A stretch of 64,000 nt of DNA from Heliocidaris tuberculata (taxonomy: Eukaryota > Echinodermata > Echinoidea > Camarodonta > Echinometridae), in NCBI GenBank assembly GCA_025618425.1, contig CM046838.1, positions 20,792,838-20,856,837 of the forward strand, given 5' to 3'. The notes under the pieces were generated by a model that made no database searches, was not told where the DNA came from, and saw only the letters and a program-made list of their open reading frames with translations. Of this stretch, positions 45,501-54,107 are shown one piece after another. Made by a program: the position numbers and the translations under genes. How positions within the stretch are numbered: the first letter of the stretch is position 1; each line of letters opens with the position of its first letter.

Positions 45501-45937
45501 AAAAATCTTGCTTGGAAAAGAATCAAAGTGATGGTGCTAAATGCTAAAATGGGCCCTACCTACATGTATGATGATTCCTATTAAATTACTTTCCAATACG
45601 GCCTAGTATTTTAGAGCAGAAATTAATTCACAATGCTTGCTTGTCCATGTTTGACATAAAGCATTCTATAAAATAAAACAAAGATACTAAATATAATAAA
45701 TACCAGTACCATGAGGACAAGTTCTGACTAGATATTGATGCTTTGAAGTAAAGTAATTCAAACATTTCTCATCAATTTAATCGTCTGATGTAACTAGCAA
45801 TGTTTGGTTACAATCCTTGCCGAAAAGAGAGACTAGCTTTCCCAGGGCTCAGTACCTAATACACTACTGACCTTTTTGCTGGCACCTCGCATGGAAACCA
45901 CAGGCTTCCTGCGAAACTCCCCTTCAAAGCTGAACAT
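28202..45937 (-). CDS. UBE3C: HECT-type E3 ubiquitin ligase UBE3C, complete coding region in 21 exons
   Basis: The coding exons join in phase to 1072 residues plus stop; vertebrate UBE3C is of nearly the same length (about 1083). The N-terminus [20 protein letters not shown] is typical of the family. An IQ motif ([16 protein letters not shown]) lies near residues 50-65. The HECT domain begins near residue 715 ([13 protein letters not shown]) and includes [11 protein letters not shown] and [12 protein letters not shown]. It continues through SGGY and [14 protein letters not shown] to [12 protein letters not shown] with catalytic Cys1040, and ends GAGFELS. UBE3C (yeast Hul5) works at the proteasome and extends ubiquitin chains on stalled substrates. 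All introns used here are GT-AG. The gene is full of insertions but no exon is broken. The next gene upstream on the same strand is WDR83OS. Confidence 0.97.
29007..29294 (-). CDS. UBE3C: UBE3C coding exon 20
   Basis: 96 residues from [14 protein letters not shown] to [11 protein letters not shown], including [18 protein letters not shown] and [15 protein letters not shown] of the HECT C-lobe linker region. The acceptor is CCCAG; the donor is the weaker GTTGGT. Confidence 0.97.
30724..30822 (-). CDS. UBE3C: UBE3C coding exon 19
   Basis: 33 residues, [20 protein letters not shown] to NKQ, matching the HECT segment with GG.IPVT..NR..YIHL. Acceptor CTGCAG, donor GTAAGC. Confidence 0.97.
31213..31303 (-). 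CDS. UBE3C: UBE3C coding exon 18
   Basis: [19 protein letters not shown] to GEAQ. The first base completes the AAG codon split by intron 17. Donor GTAAGA. Confidence 0.96.
31629..31687 (-). repeat. Decoy copy of UBE3C exon 17 end with intact splice donor
   Basis: A unit of about 79 bp duplicates the last part of exon 17 and its donor into intron 17. The copy still reads [13 protein letters not shown] but has TAG in place of the Tyr codon. It keeps a perfect GTAAGT at 31634-31629, 79 bp after the real donor at 31713-31708. Identity over the unit is high, so the duplication looks recent. Confidence 0.88.
31714..31835 (-). CDS. UBE3C: UBE3C coding exon 17
   Basis: 40 codons plus two bases, [20 protein letters not shown] to LASLDPVMY. 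Acceptor CTGCAG, donor GTAAGT. It belongs to the HECT N-lobe region that binds the E2. Confidence 0.97.
32316..32560 (-). CDS. UBE3C: UBE3C coding exon 16
   Basis: [16 protein letters not shown] to [11 protein letters not shown], with the HECT hallmark [17 protein letters not shown] and [15 protein letters not shown]. Acceptor ATTCAG, donor GTATGT. Confidence 0.98.
33118..33259 (-). CDS. UBE3C: UBE3C coding exon 15, start of HECT domain
   Basis: [17 protein letters not shown] to LRPEN, including [14 protein letters not shown], the usual beginning of the UBE3C HECT domain. Acceptor TTCTAG, donor GTAAGT. Confidence 0.97.
33633..33806 (-). CDS. UBE3C: UBE3C coding exon 14
   Basis: [17 protein letters not shown] to VIPFEERVQ. 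The [15 protein letters not shown] segment is strongly conserved in UBE3C, just before the HECT domain; the Gly/Arg-rich start is less so. Acceptor TAATAG, donor GTATTG. Confidence 0.96.
34242..34346 (-). CDS. UBE3C: UBE3C coding exon 13
   Basis: 35 codons, [18 protein letters not shown] then [17 protein letters not shown], matching the conserved SRDxRRxFCPxNHWL of the family. Acceptor CATCAG, donor GTATTG. Confidence 0.96.
34661..34816 (-). repeat. Tandem duplication of UBE3C exon 12 end and donor into intron 12
   Basis: Compared with about 34830-34970, this copy repeats the last 25-30 bases of exon 12 (TTCATGTCTTCAAG), the donor GTACTT, and about 120 bases of intron. The decoy donor follows 34787, 155 bp downstream of the real one. 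The copies differ by point changes and one indel of about 16 bp. Confidence 0.85.
34942..35165 (-). CDS. UBE3C: UBE3C coding exon 12
   Basis: 74 codons after the split Asp, [17 protein letters not shown] to [16 protein letters not shown] and [16 protein letters not shown] match vertebrate UBE3C closely. Acceptor GACAG, donor GTACTT. Confidence 0.97.
35818..35972 (-). CDS. UBE3C: UBE3C coding exon 11
   Basis: [20 protein letters not shown] to [11 protein letters not shown], matching the family's PLLQVISRG and IxxHDxEFxGD segments. Acceptor TCTCAG, donor GTAAAG. Confidence 0.97.
36550..36636 (-). CDS. UBE3C: UBE3C coding exon 10
   Basis: [19 protein letters not shown] followed by KNVSSLSVT, matching RLLYSLAFNxxFLRHLW in vertebrates. 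Too short for an ordinary frame scan. Acceptor TCCCAG, donor GTGAGT. Confidence 0.95.
37106..37287 (-). CDS. UBE3C: UBE3C coding exon 9
   Basis: 60 codons plus two bases, [20 protein letters not shown] to [20 protein letters not shown] matches the family. Acceptor TCACAG, donor GTAATG. Confidence 0.95.
37765..37913 (-). CDS. UBE3C: UBE3C coding exon 8
   Basis: [18 protein letters not shown] to ERDIGE, ending in an acidic stretch ([13 protein letters not shown]) like the acidic patch at the same place in vertebrate UBE3C. Acceptor TTACAG, donor GTAAAT. Confidence 0.95.
38186..38560 (+). repeat. Repeat R2, copy in UBE3C intron 7
   Basis: The reverse-complement partner lies at 14581-14905. Shared words include AAAGTTGAGTTCTGG near one end and GAATGAGAAAGCTCACAA near the other. 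Confidence 0.8.
38688..38926 (-). CDS. UBE3C: UBE3C coding exon 7
   Basis: [20 protein letters not shown] to VMTIVGPYV, 79 codons. The [13 protein letters not shown] segment and [14 protein letters not shown] match the family. Acceptor CTGAAG, donor GTGAGT. Confidence 0.96.
39035..40889. mobile_element. 1855-bp hAT-like element in UBE3C intron 6
   Basis: Perfect 19-bp terminal inverted repeats, TAGTGCTGTAGCCCGGAAC and its complement, are bounded by a perfect 8-bp duplication, ACTGTTAG, at 39027-39034 and 40890-40897. A TAG-starting terminus and 8-bp duplication fit hAT. Subterminal CCGG-rich words (AGCCCGG, CCGGCCCG) repeat at both ends. No transposase frame remains in the interior. The perfect ends suggest a recent insertion. 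Confidence 0.92.
41223..41373 (-). CDS. UBE3C: UBE3C coding exon 6
   Basis: [18 protein letters not shown] to GQHPAFKGQ, matching NGYYRxLxxLINxxLPxxI of the family. Acceptor TAATAG, donor GTCAGT. Confidence 0.95.
41422..41667. mobile_element. Miniature inverted-repeat element in UBE3C intron 5
   Basis: ATTGGGTGATTTCAAGTTC faces GAACTTGAATTCACCCAAT, 18 of 19 positions complementary. GTGTTG / CAACAC repeats continue inward from both ends. No target duplication could be fixed. Confidence 0.7.
42174..42325 (-). CDS. UBE3C: UBE3C coding exon 5
   Basis: [20 protein letters not shown] to MYLVQN. The AMPLRMLEV segment is near-identical to the vertebrate ALPLRMLEV. Acceptor TGCAG, donor GTAAGT. Confidence 0.96.
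42517..42562 (+). repeat. Uninterrupted run of 46 G
   Basis: It lies in UBE3C intron 4, so it is C46 in the transcript. It directly adjoins the inverted TTCGTAATTCCGAAGG array. Exact length may suffer from sequencing error. Confidence 0.85.
42563..42885. repeat. Inverted minisatellite, GGTTCGTAATTCCGAAGG type
   Basis: The left half (42575-42720) carries about seven degenerate units around GGTTCGTAATTCCGAAG. The right half (42740-42885) carries the reverse complement, around CTTCGGAATTACGAACC. The change of orientation falls near 42730, so the whole array can fold back on itself. Confidence 0.85.
43328..43440 (-). CDS. UBE3C: UBE3C coding exon 4
   Basis: [20 protein letters not shown] to HILRLCC. 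Its start, TWLCQTM, recurs as TWLYQTM 23 residues later. Exon length equals the corresponding vertebrate segment, so this is not an added duplication. Acceptor TTTCAG, donor GTATAG. Confidence 0.92.
43607..43819. mobile_element. 213-bp miniature inverted-repeat element in UBE3C intron 3
   Basis: The ends GCCCGAATTCACAAAGGAGG are complementary at both termini and extend further inward through GTTTAAACCATGG words. They are flanked by CTTTA at 43602-43606 and 43820-43824, a possible 5-bp duplication. Confidence 0.83.
44158..44367 (-). CDS. UBE3C: UBE3C coding exon 3 (IQ motif)
   Basis: 70 codons, [20 protein letters not shown] to SEKEDVQSL. It holds the IQ calmodulin-binding motif [16 protein letters not shown]. 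Acceptor TCACAG, donor GTAAGT. Confidence 0.97.
45068..45121 (-). CDS. UBE3C: UBE3C coding exon 2
   Basis: 18 codons, [18 protein letters not shown], matching KASLLHRTQEERRKRE of vertebrates. Acceptor TTACAG, donor GTAAGT. Confidence 0.95.
45872..45937 (-). CDS. UBE3C: UBE3C coding exon 1 (start codon)
   Basis: 22 codons beginning [20 protein letters not shown], the family N-terminus. The start ATG has GTGCC before it. Donor GTCAGT. Confidence 0.96.
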
Positions 45938-46074
45938 GGCACCAGTTCACTCCTGACAGTATCAGTCCGTTGAGTACTGAATTCTTTAACTCTCGTAGGC
46001 TTAATACAGGAGTCACCCGGTTCCCGTAGTCTATGGGTTAACACTACAATCTGAAAGCAAAAAAAAAAAAAAAA
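45938..46074 (-). promoter_or_regulatory. UBE3C: UBE3C 5' UTR segment and upstream splice acceptor
   Basis: Above the start codon, a run of T followed by GCTTTCAG at 46058-46051 forms a strong splice acceptor. The 5' UTR exon would then start at 46050 and a separate non-coding first exon must lie further upstream; it was not identified. Confidence 0.65.
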
Positions 46075-48123
46075 GGCAGAAGGTAAAACATGGACACTGA
46101 TTTGAATACAAAAATTGTAATCACCTTGTTAGTATAAAGCCCCCTTAATACATATGATACTGTAAACTTCCTTAAAAAAAAGAAGGAAAAAAAAAAACCC
46201 TCTGAAAAATAAAATCATTTATAGTGTTACAATTGAATGGCAGACCAGCCGTCTTCAGCACTGCATTCCGAAGACGGCCGGCCAGAATGCATACGAGGCC
46301 CACTCGTAGCAGTCTTGTCTAACATATGGTGGATCTGACTGTAGGTCGATGACATTATGGGACATTTCCGGGTCTACGAGAGCAACGAAGGCTTTTTCAG
46401 GGAGTTCGGACAATACTGAACCTATCGGTAAACATTCAAATTAATATTTCACATTTTGTTTTCGCTATTTTTTAATTCTGGGGAAAAAATGTGGTTTTAA
46501 TACTCTAAAGCTATGGTGAAGAGGAGATAAGAGAAGCTGGATCACTGTAAAGGTGATTTTCAAGAGGTTCTTTAGACTCTAAAAAGGCGGCTATATTGCA
46601 GAGCTAGATTAAGTACCAGGCTCTATGAAAAGTAGCATCAGCTTTTTTTATTTTTACTCTTCAAAGAGCCTTCCAGGCTATACATGGTCTATGGTGACTA
46701 TGGCATTGGAGGCTTCTGTCTATCTTGGAGGAAAGCCTCAAAAGTAAAAAAATGTTATAAAAATCTTCCAAACAGACAGATTTTTATGTCTAACTCCGGA
46801 GGAAGGTGGTTTGCAAGAGCAAGCTAAGGTTCACCGTGTCCATAGATCTAGATCTAGACCAGACCGAAAAATCAGTCTATTTCCTTCGGCGATAGCTCCG
46901 CTGAGACTACGTCTGGCTTCGCGGAATCCCTCTCCTACATAGACCGAAGTCTGCCCCAGCCACTCTTGTTGGGGTCCATCGCTATGTGCTTACATGTACG
47001 TATGGTGCTACAAATATTCGGCTCATCGCAGAGGAGCTATACACTCTTGTGCATAACTTTTGCTTTGGCCAAAGTTCGATGAAAATATCAAAAATACCAC
47101 ATCACATAAAATCACCAACTCTACTCATACTTACATGAAAATAAAAAAACTTGCAATAGGAGTGATAATTTGTACGTTTTCAAGATTTCTTTGGCAAGAA
47201 AAAAGGGATAGAAAGTAACGAACGATCTTTTCTCAGTGCTGTTCTCAGAGTGCCAATTACCATTGCGCATACCCAGTAGTGCTTGAACATGGAGAAAAGA
47301 TCGTTCACGATCGTTCCCGGTATAATATTCTCGCCTTTTTGTCATCGGAAAATATTCAAAATGTAAAAATTCATGCTCCTTCATGCAAGTTTATGATTTT
47401 TTATTGCAGTTTAAGTAAGGTTTGTGATTTTATCTTACATGGTATTTGCGATATTTTTACTGAAATATGGTGAAACACCAAATTTATCAGCTTTGACTGC
47501 ATTTGAGTGCAGAGCTCCGCAGCTGAGCTGGGACCTACGTCCACATACGCACACGCATGCGTTCACTATACTAGTTTCCGTTCGCCTCGATTCACTTGCG
47601 ATAACCCGTTGACAACATGTCAAAACGGGGTTTATTTCCTGTAAACTTTGGATTATTTCAAAAATCGGGTGGGTGCACTATATTCAGTATATAATGATCA
47701 TTATATTCTGTGTATTTTTTTTTCATTTACAACTTTGTATTCCAAATTACGGGTTGGGGTGAAGTACCTCATACTTTTTTCCATAGGCAAAGTGCTTAAA
47801 GGGGACCAACCACCAAAAAATATTTTGCTCTGTATGTTAGAAGTTCCATGCCATTATAAATGGGCTTCAAATAGTACTTCTATAAAGACATACTGCAAGT
47901 TTAATTACACTCTCTATAAGCGGAACAGCGACTCGTTAGTAGACTACTCGACGCACCCATACGCGCTCGCCAAGATAAGGGCTCGCGCAGAACCTAACTC
48001 AGAGTTTGGTTCCGCGCGAGCATCTTCATGTTATCATTTATTTCCTTCATACTCTTTAACTGTTGACCCACAGAATGTCAGATAAATTTCTTTGAGGTTA
48101 ATTTTATACTTTCTAGCAGTTTG
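46075..48123. other. Upstream of UBE3C, no further gene recognised
   Basis: It may hold the UBE3C promoter. Two local fold-backs are visible: GACCAGCCGTCTTC / GAAGACGGCCGGCC near 46242-46278, and the arms at 47220-47306. An empty-site paralogue of the 48.7-kb insertion lies at about 46680-46800. Confidence 0.5.
47220..47306. repeat. Perfect 15-bp inverted repeat around a CCAAT-like core
   Basis: GAACGATCTTTTCTC at 47220-47234 and its exact complement at 47292-47306 enclose GTGCCAATTACCATTGCGCAT. The spacer has a CCAAT word and a TGCGCAT word that resembles half an NRF1 site. It is a possible upstream regulatory region of UBE3C, but this is only suggestive. Confidence 0.5.
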
Positions 48124-48127
48124 AATG

Positions 48128-48571
48128 GGAGCCCTATGTCTGCGCACCTAAGATTTCACCTGAAAATGAACAAGAATTTCTCAAATATTCTTCTAATTCT
48201 AAATTTTATATTATTTCTGATATTCTAATTAAGAGTAAGTTTGCAAAAAAATCTCATCAAAATTAGAGCAAGAACAATGCCATTTTAACAAAAAATGGCA
48301 GCCATGTCATTTCAAAGTTAACAAAACAATGGTGCCCATGTCCGGCGCACTCATTCATTTTACACACAGTTCGGGAGTTTTGATGTGAAAGATAACATTT
48401 TGAGGCTTGTGAATAAAATATCTGAAAAAAAGACCTTTTTTTCATCACTTTGACTCGTTTTTAGCATGAATACCAATTGCTATAATAAAGATGAAAAGTT
48501 TGTGTTCCTTGCGTGTTTTGTTTTATCAGAATCGCGCAGTTATACGTGTGTGCAGACTTGGGCACTCTAGC
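48128..48571. mobile_element. Miniature element R3, copy 1
   Basis: It aligns along its length with 50777-51215. Shared words are ATGTCTGCGCACCTAA, GTCTGCGCACTCATTCA or its near-match, and AGAATCGCGCAGTTA.CG. The ends GGGAGCCCTATGTCTGCGCA and, from the right, AGAGTGCCCAAGTCTGCACA are imperfect inverted repeats. Confidence 0.75.
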
Positions 48572-48748
48572 CATACACAAATTATTTTTTCAGTCAGGTG
48601 ATTGATACATGTACACTTTAACTTTAAGGCAGGCGGAGAGGTACTCGAAGTCGAATACAGCGACTATGGGACTCTGGGAGGCTTCCGTCTGTCTTGGAGA
48701 CCGAGGAGAGCCTCAAAGGTAAAAAAATGTTATAAAACTCCTCCAAAC

Positions 48749-49212
48749 AGTAGAGGCGCACGGCCGATTTGGGCGACTCTCTCCCACTTGGGAGACAGTC
48801 TCTGATATTGGAGACTTTGCTAACAAGAGAACAAAAGAAACAACACCAACAACAAGGCACTTTTACTCTGCCAAATTTTTTTCCCTCAGAAATCTGAAGA
48901 CCATTTGTTTTGTGTGTGGATCATAACAAAAAATGTTATGAAAACAAAAGAAGACGGTGGATTTTTAAAGTAGATGATCATAAGGGGTACGTTTTCATGA
49001 GGAATCTGCTTATCACATTTTCATTTTGAGCCAAGGTAATCCCTTTGCTGCAAATGTAAACAAAGAAAATCGGTCTCCTACATGGGAGACTGTCTCCCAA
49101 TAATATATAGCCTTATAGGTCATCAAAAATGTTGACATTATTCTCTGATAATAGAGATCGATGGTCTCCCAAATGGGAGATGGTCTCCAATATCGGCTAT
49201 GCGCCTCTACTG
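48749..49212. mobile_element. 464-bp element with CAGTAGAGGCGCA ends
   Basis: CAGTAGAGGCGCACGGCCGAT and, from the right, CAGTAGAGGCGCATAGCCGAT are near-perfect terminal repeats. CCAAACAG at 48744-48751 and 49213-49220 flanks or overlaps the ends. A paralogous sequence at about 46740-46770 continues straight from CCAAACAG into CAGATTTTT without the insertion, so it is the empty site. The interior repeats self-complementary words such as TCTCCCA..TGGGAGA. Confidence 0.86.
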
Positions 49213-49394
49213 CCAAACAGATGGATTTTTCTGTCTAGATCTTGACTAAATCTACATGGAAATGGATAAATCTCGCCCACTGAATTTTTTTGTTCACTCG
49301 AGTCTTGACTCGTCTCGGCGTATGCCGCAGGGGAGATTGCCTCCCGTGGACCCTATATGACTTGATATTCAAATGTCATATACATGGTTAGTCA

Positions 49395-51906
49395 TAGACC
49401 GAAAATTCTGTCACTCGTTCGTTAGCTCTTCACTTAGAGACAGAAACGGTCGTATCACTCTGCTGTGCAATCTGAATACACATTGACTTACACACTAATA
49501 ACAGAGTTTGAATATGGCTGCAAGAATTTCAAACGGAGAATACCTTGGACCCTGAATTACCGGAAAAAGGAGCTTTAAACGGATTATTCAGTCAAACTGG
49601 TAAGTTGAGCCGATTCCTTAAAGTAGATATTCAAAGCAAATCACAAATATGCTCAATAATGTATCTCTAGAAACTAGAAAGCTTGCAGATGGTAATCGTA
49701 TAAGTTTTACGTTAACTGCGTGTTTGATGATTAAAAAATAACACAAATAAAAACACTTCTCAGCATCTGGGATATCCGAGCGATTCGCCAGAAATATACC
49801 GATGTTTTCGTGACGTCACATCAGGTGCCAATCCTGCCTAAGCAGACGACGTCGTATATCAAGTGAACGTAACTGCAATGCAATTACTTTTAAGTTATAA
49901 AGAGTTTGGTTTGTTTCATCATGACCGTATTTCACATCATTCTAAAAGCGAAGTGAAACCGTTTCTAGTAACTAAAATCTTTTGTTTGTAAAAAGTCATG
50001 ATAAGGGTCAATGATCAATCAAAGAAATCACACTTTCAAATTGTAAAGCCCGCTGAATTATAGCATGGATGGTATTCGTTCCCTCTTGAAACGCCGACAT
50101 GCCGCGGTGCATGCAGCTGAAAATACAATGGCATCTTTTTTTGTTAACAAGCGATTGATTCCTTTATTTTTTTAACGCTGCATTTTTCATCAAAATAATA
50201 CCATGCAGGAAATTTAGAGTGAGGCAACAAATAAGCAGTTATACTGACGCTAGTGAAGTAAGAGTAATAAGTGAAGATGAGATGACAAAACAGGCACTGA
50301 AAATGTATAAGATGTTATGGGGCATCGTCTGCTTAGGAAGGATTGCTCCCCGGTATGACGTCACATATCTCAGCAGCGTTCAAAGAGCTCTATAGGTGCT
50401 ATAGCGGGGCTGTGTTATATCATTTTATAATTGATAATAATCATTACTTCAAAATGTTTCCAAGCGTTGAATTTTGATAACCTTGTTCAATCTAAGCTTC
50501 ACCTATGCAATAATAAAAATTAAATCAATATTCAAAATCAATGAAATTCTACTTTAAATAGTAGAGCCTAGGCCTAACCAATTCTATAATAAAATGTAGA
50601 TCTAGATATATGAGGAAAAATCAAATTATTGCGATTTTTCCAGCTACTCGTCGGCACGTAGTCGGTTTGCACAGCAGAGTGATGATACAACCCACACCAC
50701 GTAATACTATAGTGGTCATATTGACCACTACGCGGGACGAATGCAAAAAAACTAGTCATTTTCTATCGCATGTATGATGGGGAGCCCCTTGTCTGCGCAC
50801 CTAACATTTCACTTGAAATTGACAAGCTTTTCCTTTGGTATTCCTCTAATGACTGACCTCATTTTAATCCTCATATCCTAGAGAGTAACTGTGCCGAAAA
50901 TCTGATTAAAACTCGAATAAGAACAATTTGATTTTCACAAGAATAGGCGACGCTGTCATTTTGACACTAAAAAAGGGAAGGTTCCCGTGTCTGCGCACTC
51001 ATTCACTTAACACGCAGTTTGGGATATTTTGCATGAAAGATGGCATTTTCAAGGCAGATGAGTAAAAATGCATAAAATAGACGTTCTTCACCAGTTTTTC
51101 CTCATTTTTTCGCTGATACATATCACTAAAATTGATATGAAGATGATTGTGTTCATTGCGTCTTTTGTGATGTTAGAATCGCGCAGTTACGCGTATGCGC
51201 AGACATGGGGCACCAAACCATACTTAAGGTATGAGGGGAAAAGTAAGACAAATGTTTAAAATACTTCCTTTCAAATTCAGCGCTTTAAAATCTCTTTCCT
51301 ACTCTTTCCTACCAGCAAAATCCAAGGTCAAAATCATGTCCAAAACCTAAGAAATTCCTGCCAATTTTTTTTCGCGATTGCATGTTGTTTTTCCTGCCGC
51401 CGATGTTTTTAGACTAAATCGGCCAATAAAATTTTGTCCACAACAAAACTCGGTATCGCGCGAACATCGATCTCTACGATCGCACAAACGGAAAATCGGG
51501 ACTTTTACGTGTACGCGAAAGGAACCAAACTTTTAACGACCGAATTTTTTAGGGGGAGATGTCAGCGCTTGCGGCGATCAGGAAATGTACGCAATGACTT
51601 GCGATACCCCGTTTCGCCAGAAGTGACGGTAAATTACGGATTTCATTTTTGGAATTATCTTTCCCAACATCGGTGAGTTGAATTTATTGTATTTCATGAA
51701 TATGTTGGTGTCATTGTTTGTAAATTAAATGCCGATTATGAGTGAATGTTGGTGACTTTTGTGCAGTGGTGTTTTGAAAGTGTCGAGGTGGATGACTGCC
51801 CAGAGTCTACACACGAAGTAAAGTCCCTATGAGTGATACAACCCACCGTTTCTGTCTCTAATGCTAAGTGAAGAGCTAACGAACGAGAGACAGAATTTTC
51901 AGTCTA
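49395..51906. mobile_element. 2.5-kb Mutator-like element with terminal repeats of about 65-75 bp
   Basis: TAGACCGAAAATTCTGTC at the left and TAGACTGAAAATTCTGTC from the right begin long terminal inverted repeats. They continue through CTCGTTCGTTAGCTCTTCAC and AGAGACAGAAACGGT. The element is bounded by a perfect 9-bp duplication, GGTTAGTCA, at 49386-49394 and 51907-51915. Long terminal repeats with 9-bp duplications are typical of Mutator-like elements. No transposase frame was seen. Element R3 copy 2 lies inside. Confidence 0.85.
50777..51215. mobile_element. Miniature element R3, copy 2
   Basis: The ends GGAGCCCCTTGTCTGCGCA and, from the right, GGTGCCCCATGTCTGCGCA are inverted repeats with two mismatches. 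Copy 1 is at 48128-48571. It is nested in the 2.5-kb Mutator-like element. Confidence 0.78.
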
Positions 51907-51915
51907 GGTTAGTCA

Positions 51916-53097
51916 TTGACCACTCAAATTGACATTACGAGCATGAATTCACATTCTCTTCCTCAGACCTCACTCTCAGTCTCAGTCACTTGGAGACGTA
52001 TTAGACAGTCATCATGCCATGGTCATTATACCGTACATGTATTATGCATTAATCACTCATTCTCACTCAGTCTCATTCTCACGACACCGGCAAAAAATAG
52101 AACAATAATTTCAAATAAATCAAATACAAATTAATTATTACCTATCACCGTCACGTTAGATGTACGTAACAAATTCGTGCAATTCTTGGTAATGCTTGGG
52201 TCTTGATTCTCTCCTGATTTTTCTCTCAATCGGTTGTTTTCTCGAACACTCTGCACGATGATTTGGGGGATTTTGCAGCTGGAACTTTATCAATAACATG
52301 CATGACCTTTGATCAAAGGAACGCTTACTTCCGATTCCGGGTCGCGCGCGCTTCCGGGTCGCTAAAAATAGCCTAGTGATGCTTAATTCCAGACCCTATA
52401 CTTTTCCATCTGAACAATTTATGATAAAGTCATCACTTTGGAAATCCTAATACACATGAAAAGTTTCATTTCCTCCCATTTTGAATACATAATTAATCAT
52501 TCATTGATTGATTAGACCTTTGTGGGCCAGGCCATTTCATATCACCTCTTTTTCTCTCTCTGTGGCTCTCTGCCTCTCTGCACGCTTTCATCTCTCTTCC
52601 TTTTTCTGTTATCTCCATCCCTTTTCTCATATTTTCATTTAGTTCACATGAATTTAGGAGGCTCGTTCACACTAAGAGAATTCATTCTCAATTTTTGCTT
52701 ATAAATTTTGTATTCTTGTACAAACTGAATACTGTAAAGCCAGAAATTTTCGCGTGCATGAAACAATAATAAAATCACAATTGAAACAACATAAAATTAC
52801 TGCAATTCGCGGAAGTTTCTTGCTGCAAAATTGGCTGTCATTAACATTTCGCGAAAGTTTTATGTTGCGAAAGTTTCTGGTTTTATAGTATATATTTTTT
52901 CCTCAGTAATATTAATTTAATACAGGTATATAAGAATATTTGTGGCTCCAATTTTGTTTTAGGTTTAAACGTAGTTTTACCTTCTCAGTGAGGTACTATA
53001 GATTATATGATTACCGGTAGATATCATAAACTGTGGTTATGTCGATAAACACCAAAAAATGTTCCTGTTCCCTGATGCAATCTCAACTTGCGTATCC
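51916..53097. other. Intergenic, no gene recognised
   Basis: AT-rich DNA with CT-rich microsatellite near 52540-52600 and one TA-flanked miniature element at 52732-52888. Confidence 0.55.
52732..52888. mobile_element. 157-bp TA-flanked miniature element
   Basis: CTGTAAAGCCAGAAATTTTC and, from the right, CTATAAAACCAGAAACTTTC are terminal inverted repeats that run on into GCG. TA dinucleotides at 52730-52731 and 52889-52890 fit a Tc1/mariner-type duplication. A related fragment lies at 25898. Confidence 0.8.
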
Positions 53098-53540
53098 GGA
53101 CAACTACCCCCTGGACAATTACCCCCGGACAACCACCCCCGGAAAACCACCCCCTGGACGACTACCCCCTAGGACAACTACCCCCCAGGACAACTACCCC
53201 CTAGGACAACTCCCCCCAGGACAACTACCCCCAGGACAATTACCCCCCAGGACAACTACCCCCCAGGACAATTACCCCCCGGACAACTACCCCCGAACAA
53301 CTACCCCCTGGACAGCTACCCCTGGAAAAATTGTCCTGGGGGTAATTGTCCTGGGGGGTAGTTTTCCTGGGGGGTAGTTGTCCTGGGGGGTAATTGTCCT
53401 GGGGGGTAATTGTCCTGGGGGGTAGTTGTCCTGGGGGGTAGTTGTCCTGGGGGGTAGATGTCCTAGGGGAGTAGTCGTCCAGGGGGTGGTTTTCCGGGGG
53501 GTAGTTGTCCGGGGGGTAGTTGTCTAGGGGTTAGTTGTCC
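53098..53540. repeat. Palindromic minisatellite, GGACAACTACCCCCCA type
   Basis: The left half (about 53098-53325) has about 14 units of GGACAACTACCCCCCA with AAT/AAC and C-number variants. The right half (about 53331-53540) has about 13 units of the exact complement, TGGGGGGTAGTTGTCC. Orientation flips at about 53328. The proline/threonine-rich frames crossing it are artefacts. Confidence 0.93.
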
Positions 53541-54101
53541 TAGAATCATCAACTTGGACTGCAGAAATATACAGTAATCAAGGAGAAAAAATGGGAGGAA
53601 AAATAGATACATATACTTTATGAAATCTGCACCCAACATGAAAATTGTATGATCTTTTAAAATCAAGTTTGAAAATAGACCTATTTTCCTTCTTTTTTTG
53701 ATGTACATACACATTACACACACACACACACACACACAGAACAAAGAAGAAATGCCACCAACCCTCTCAAAACCCTCAGGAAAACAACAACAAACAAATA
53801 AATACAAACCAAAAACAAAGCCCTCCATCCCTCCCCCCCCCCCCCCCCACAAAAAAAAAGGGGGGGGGGGGAGAAAGAAAGAAATTCCCATCACAGAACC
53901 TGGTACATGCATGTATTTCCACCATGACAAATTTACAAACCATGTGTATATCTTCAAGCGTATCCTACATGTAAAACAATATTTCAAAGACATGGTATGC
54001 TGGTGCTGGTGGACAAATCAAATGACAGGCATCTAAATAAAAATTTCAGACATCTTCGAAATTAAAAAACAGACACAAAAAGCTTATGTTACATTATAGA
54101 A
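53541..54101. other. Intergenic between palindromic array and WDR83OS 3' end
   Basis: Contains (CA)n at about 53716-53739 and adjacent poly-C, poly-A and poly-G blocks at 53837-53871. No gene was recognised. Confidence 0.55.
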
Positions 54102-54107
54102 TTTATT
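54102..54107 (-). terminator. WDR83OS: Candidate WDR83OS polyadenylation signal
   Basis: AATAAA on the minus strand about 990 bases after the stop codon, the first clear signal I saw downstream. The intervening 3' UTR (54108-55093) contains no other feature. Confidence 0.45.

Noticed and set aside
53033..53377. Open frame rich in NYP/TTTP repeats
   Set aside because: It is the translation of the palindromic minisatellite and reads into its inverted half.
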